From positions 1-15,529 of the forward strand of contig VBLS01000024.1 in the NCBI GenBank assembly GCA_005878635.1: 15,529 nt of DNA, given 5' to 3'. The notes below the pieces were generated by a model that had not been told where the DNA came from, searched no databases, and saw only the letters and a list, made by a program, of their open reading frames with translations. Source of the DNA: Methanobacteriota archaeon (GTDB taxonomy: Archaea > Thermoplasmatota > Thermoplasmata > RBG-16-68-12). Positions 13,741 through 15,529 of the stretch are shown piece after piece; the first letter of the stretch is position 1; each line of letters begins with the position of its first letter. Position numbers and translations under genes: made by a program.

Positions 13741-15529
13741 GGCCTCTCGCGGAAAGCCCCATCACCCTAACGGCGAGGGTCATCGAGGCGCTGGGGACCA
13801 ACGAGGCGCTCGAGGCCAACGAGCTCATGGCGAAGGCCCAGTCCACGTTGGAGACGGACATCCAGCTCGCGTGGCAATTCATCGAGAAGGCGAGGGGACA
13901 GGCGGTCCAGGTCCAAGGGCAGCTCAAGGACCGGATGGGGGACATCCTCAAGGCGGCCCGCGACACGGTCGCCGAGATGAAGGAGATCGGCGCGGACACG
14001 AGCCAAGCGGAACTGCTGCTGCGCGAATCGGAAGAGGCGTTCCACGAAGGCAAGTACGAACGCGTGCGGGAAATCCAGCTCGGCCTGCACGAATCCCTCG
14101 AACGCCAGAAGGGCGAGATCGCCGGCAAGAAGGTCGAAGTCGAGCTCGCCTCCCTGATCAACGACATCCAGATCGCGAAGAGCCAGGGCCTCGATCCGCG
14201 CGAGGCCGAATCGTACCTGACGAAGATCGAAGGGGCGATCCAGAAGAAGAACCACCGCCAGATCGAGGATTACCTGCGGCGGGCGAAGGAGTCCCTCGCG
14301 CGCCAGCGTCGGCGGACGGTCCTGGAGAAGTCCCGCGAAAACATCGCGCGCCTCCATGCGATGCTCGCCCAGGCGAAGGCGATCCACGCCGACTTCGGCG
14401 ACATTGAAGAGCTCGTGGCCAAGGCCGACCAGGCGTTCCAGCAGGAAGACCTGCGATCCCTCGAGGCGCTCATCGAGCGGGCGGATGCGACGGCGAAGGC
14501 GCGCGTCGAACAGATCCTGAAGGATCGCAACCCGCGCCTCTTCCTGGAGACCTCGAACGCGGGACTCCAGGCGAACCACTGGACCCGGATCGACCTGCAG
14601 ATCACGAACAAGGGGAACTGGCCGGCGGAGCGCGTCACCCCGATCGTCAGCGGCCCCGTCGACGTGGCGGGGCTGAAGGTCATCGATCGGCTCGAGCCGA
14701 ACGAGAAGGCGTCGATCGAATTCGGCCTGCGGCCCAAGGAAGTCGGCACGATGGACCTCGACTTCGAAGTCCACTACGCGCGACCCCTGGACGCCGGGAA
14801 GCACCAGACGACGGACACCGCGGTCGTCCGCGTCGAGGTCGAAGGCGCCTACCCGATCGAGGACGCGTTCCTGTTCCATTCCACGGGCGCCCTCATCGTC
14901 CACGAGGGCCGCGGCTTCCTGCCGACGGAGGAATCGGCGAAGGCCGCGAACCTCGAGAGTCAGGTGAAGGCCTTCGTGAACAAGGCGTTCCCCGACGGAG
15001 GCAAGGCCATCCAGCGCACGAAGGTCGACGGCGGCCTCGCGGTCGCGACCCGGGGTCCGCACGCCTACGTCGCGGTCGTCGTGCAAGGGAAGGAGCCCGC
15101 GATCCTCCCTCTCTATGCGATTCAGACCCTCAAAGAGATCCACGATGCCTTCGGCGTGCGACTCGAATCGTGGACCGGCGATCCCGCGGAACTCCCCGGG
15201 ATCCGGACCCTCCTGCGGAAGCTGGCCTTCGCCACGGACCGCGACGGCGTCTCCCTCGGACCCCTTGAGGATTCACCGGTGAGCAAGATCCCGGCCCTCA
15301 TCGAACGGGGCCTCCTCGAGGGCGACGGCCAGGAGGACTTCCTCCAATGGGCGCGGACGACGATCGAGCAACATGGATACGACGGAGGACTGGCGGTGCT
15401 GAAGCGCATTACCGACGCGACCGTGGGGCCGACGGAGGAGATTTCCCATCAGATCCAGCAAGCGATCATGGCGTCGAAAGAGGCCGGGACGCTCCAGATC
15501 ACGGACGACCAGGTCAACTCCTACGTCGA
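13056..15529 (+). CDS. Giant repeat protein, C-terminal part (continues past the window)
   Basis: This frame is open for 824 codons from 13056 to the end with no stop and has no convincing start of its own, so it is read as the continuation of the gene starting at 9125. In order it holds a beta-sandwich-like segment to about 13319, then a roadblock/longin-like domain (13323 to about 13740; DVFLIHSDGRLIAHH, DEDIFSGMLTVVQDFVKDSF, ILIERSPHTFLAAVVVG, a helix ending LEKWTG). Next come three more helical repeats (13986 to about 14500), then a second beta-sandwich-like segment (to about 14846) and a second roadblock/longin-like domain (to about 15270). An acidic helical tail runs off the window. Roadblock/longin domains often bind small GTPases or form sensory dimers; applying that here is inference. 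Total length with the N-terminal part exceeds 2,100 residues. Confidence 0.8.
14505..15320 (+). repeat. Module copy 2: beta-sandwich-like plus roadblock/longin-like domain
   Basis: This is the diverged second copy of the module at 13001. The DEDIFSGMLTVVQDF segment of copy 1 is replaced by SAKAANLESQVKAFVNKAF, and the ERSPH segment by ATRGPH. The core strands and the closing helix (HDAFGVRLESWTG) are kept. The duplication seems old and the two copies have probably specialised. Confidence 0.7.

Noticed and set aside
13767..15143. Minus-strand open frame of 458 codons opposite the C-terminal part of the giant gene
   Set aside because: The plus-strand frame here carries a clear duplicated module. 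The antisense product is charged and repetitive only because it mirrors that sequence.
1..15529. CRISPR array, tRNA, rRNA or insertion sequence
   Set aside because: No direct repeat-spacer pattern, tRNA-like cloverleaf, rRNA segment, transposase or terminal inverted repeats were found by reading either strand.

Overview
The window looks like high-GC archaeal DNA, most likely from the Thermoplasmatota or a neighbouring euryarchaeal lineage. The grounds are a transketolase split into two genes, short TATA-like boxes about 25-30 bases before start codons with little or no leader, an envelope protein rich in N-glycosylation sequons, and a very long zinc-ribbon/helical-repeat protein of a kind I associate with Thermoplasmata. 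The lineage is an inference; no rRNA or marker gene is present. Coding density is high and no gap between genes exceeds about 200 bases.

Layout. 1-429: a stand-alone response-regulator receiver protein. 444-1091 (-): transaldolase, divergent from an MFS exporter (1196-2446). 2485-3261 (-) and 3381-4001 (+): a divergent DUF2182 membrane protein and DUF1326 cysteine-motif protein. 4133-4261: a 42-residue membrane peptide. 4278-6082 (-): transketolase C- and N-terminal subunits, overlapping by 4 bases, with a 75-residue membrane protein upstream (6137-6364). 6536-7522: a secreted or anchored, sequon-rich protein. 7602-8276: ribulose-phosphate 3-epimerase. 8356-8514: a 52-residue membrane protein. 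8511-8921 (-): a tandem PRC-barrel-like protein. 9125 to the window end: one giant gene, interrupted by an apparent +1 frameshift near 13052-13055.

Working together. Transaldolase, both transketolase subunits and the epimerase supply most of the non-oxidative pentose phosphate pathway within about 8 kb, although they lie in separate transcription units. Ribose-5-phosphate isomerase is not seen here. The DUF1326/DUF2182 genes look like a functional pair facing a shared regulatory region.

The most unusual element is the giant gene. It has an N-terminal CxxC...CxxC zinc ribbon, about 22 degenerate helical repeats of 62-76 residues, and two copies of a module made of a beta-sandwich-like segment followed by a roadblock/longin-like domain. 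It exceeds 2,100 residues and runs off the window. Its function is unknown; a cytoplasmic scaffold is a reasonable but untested guess.
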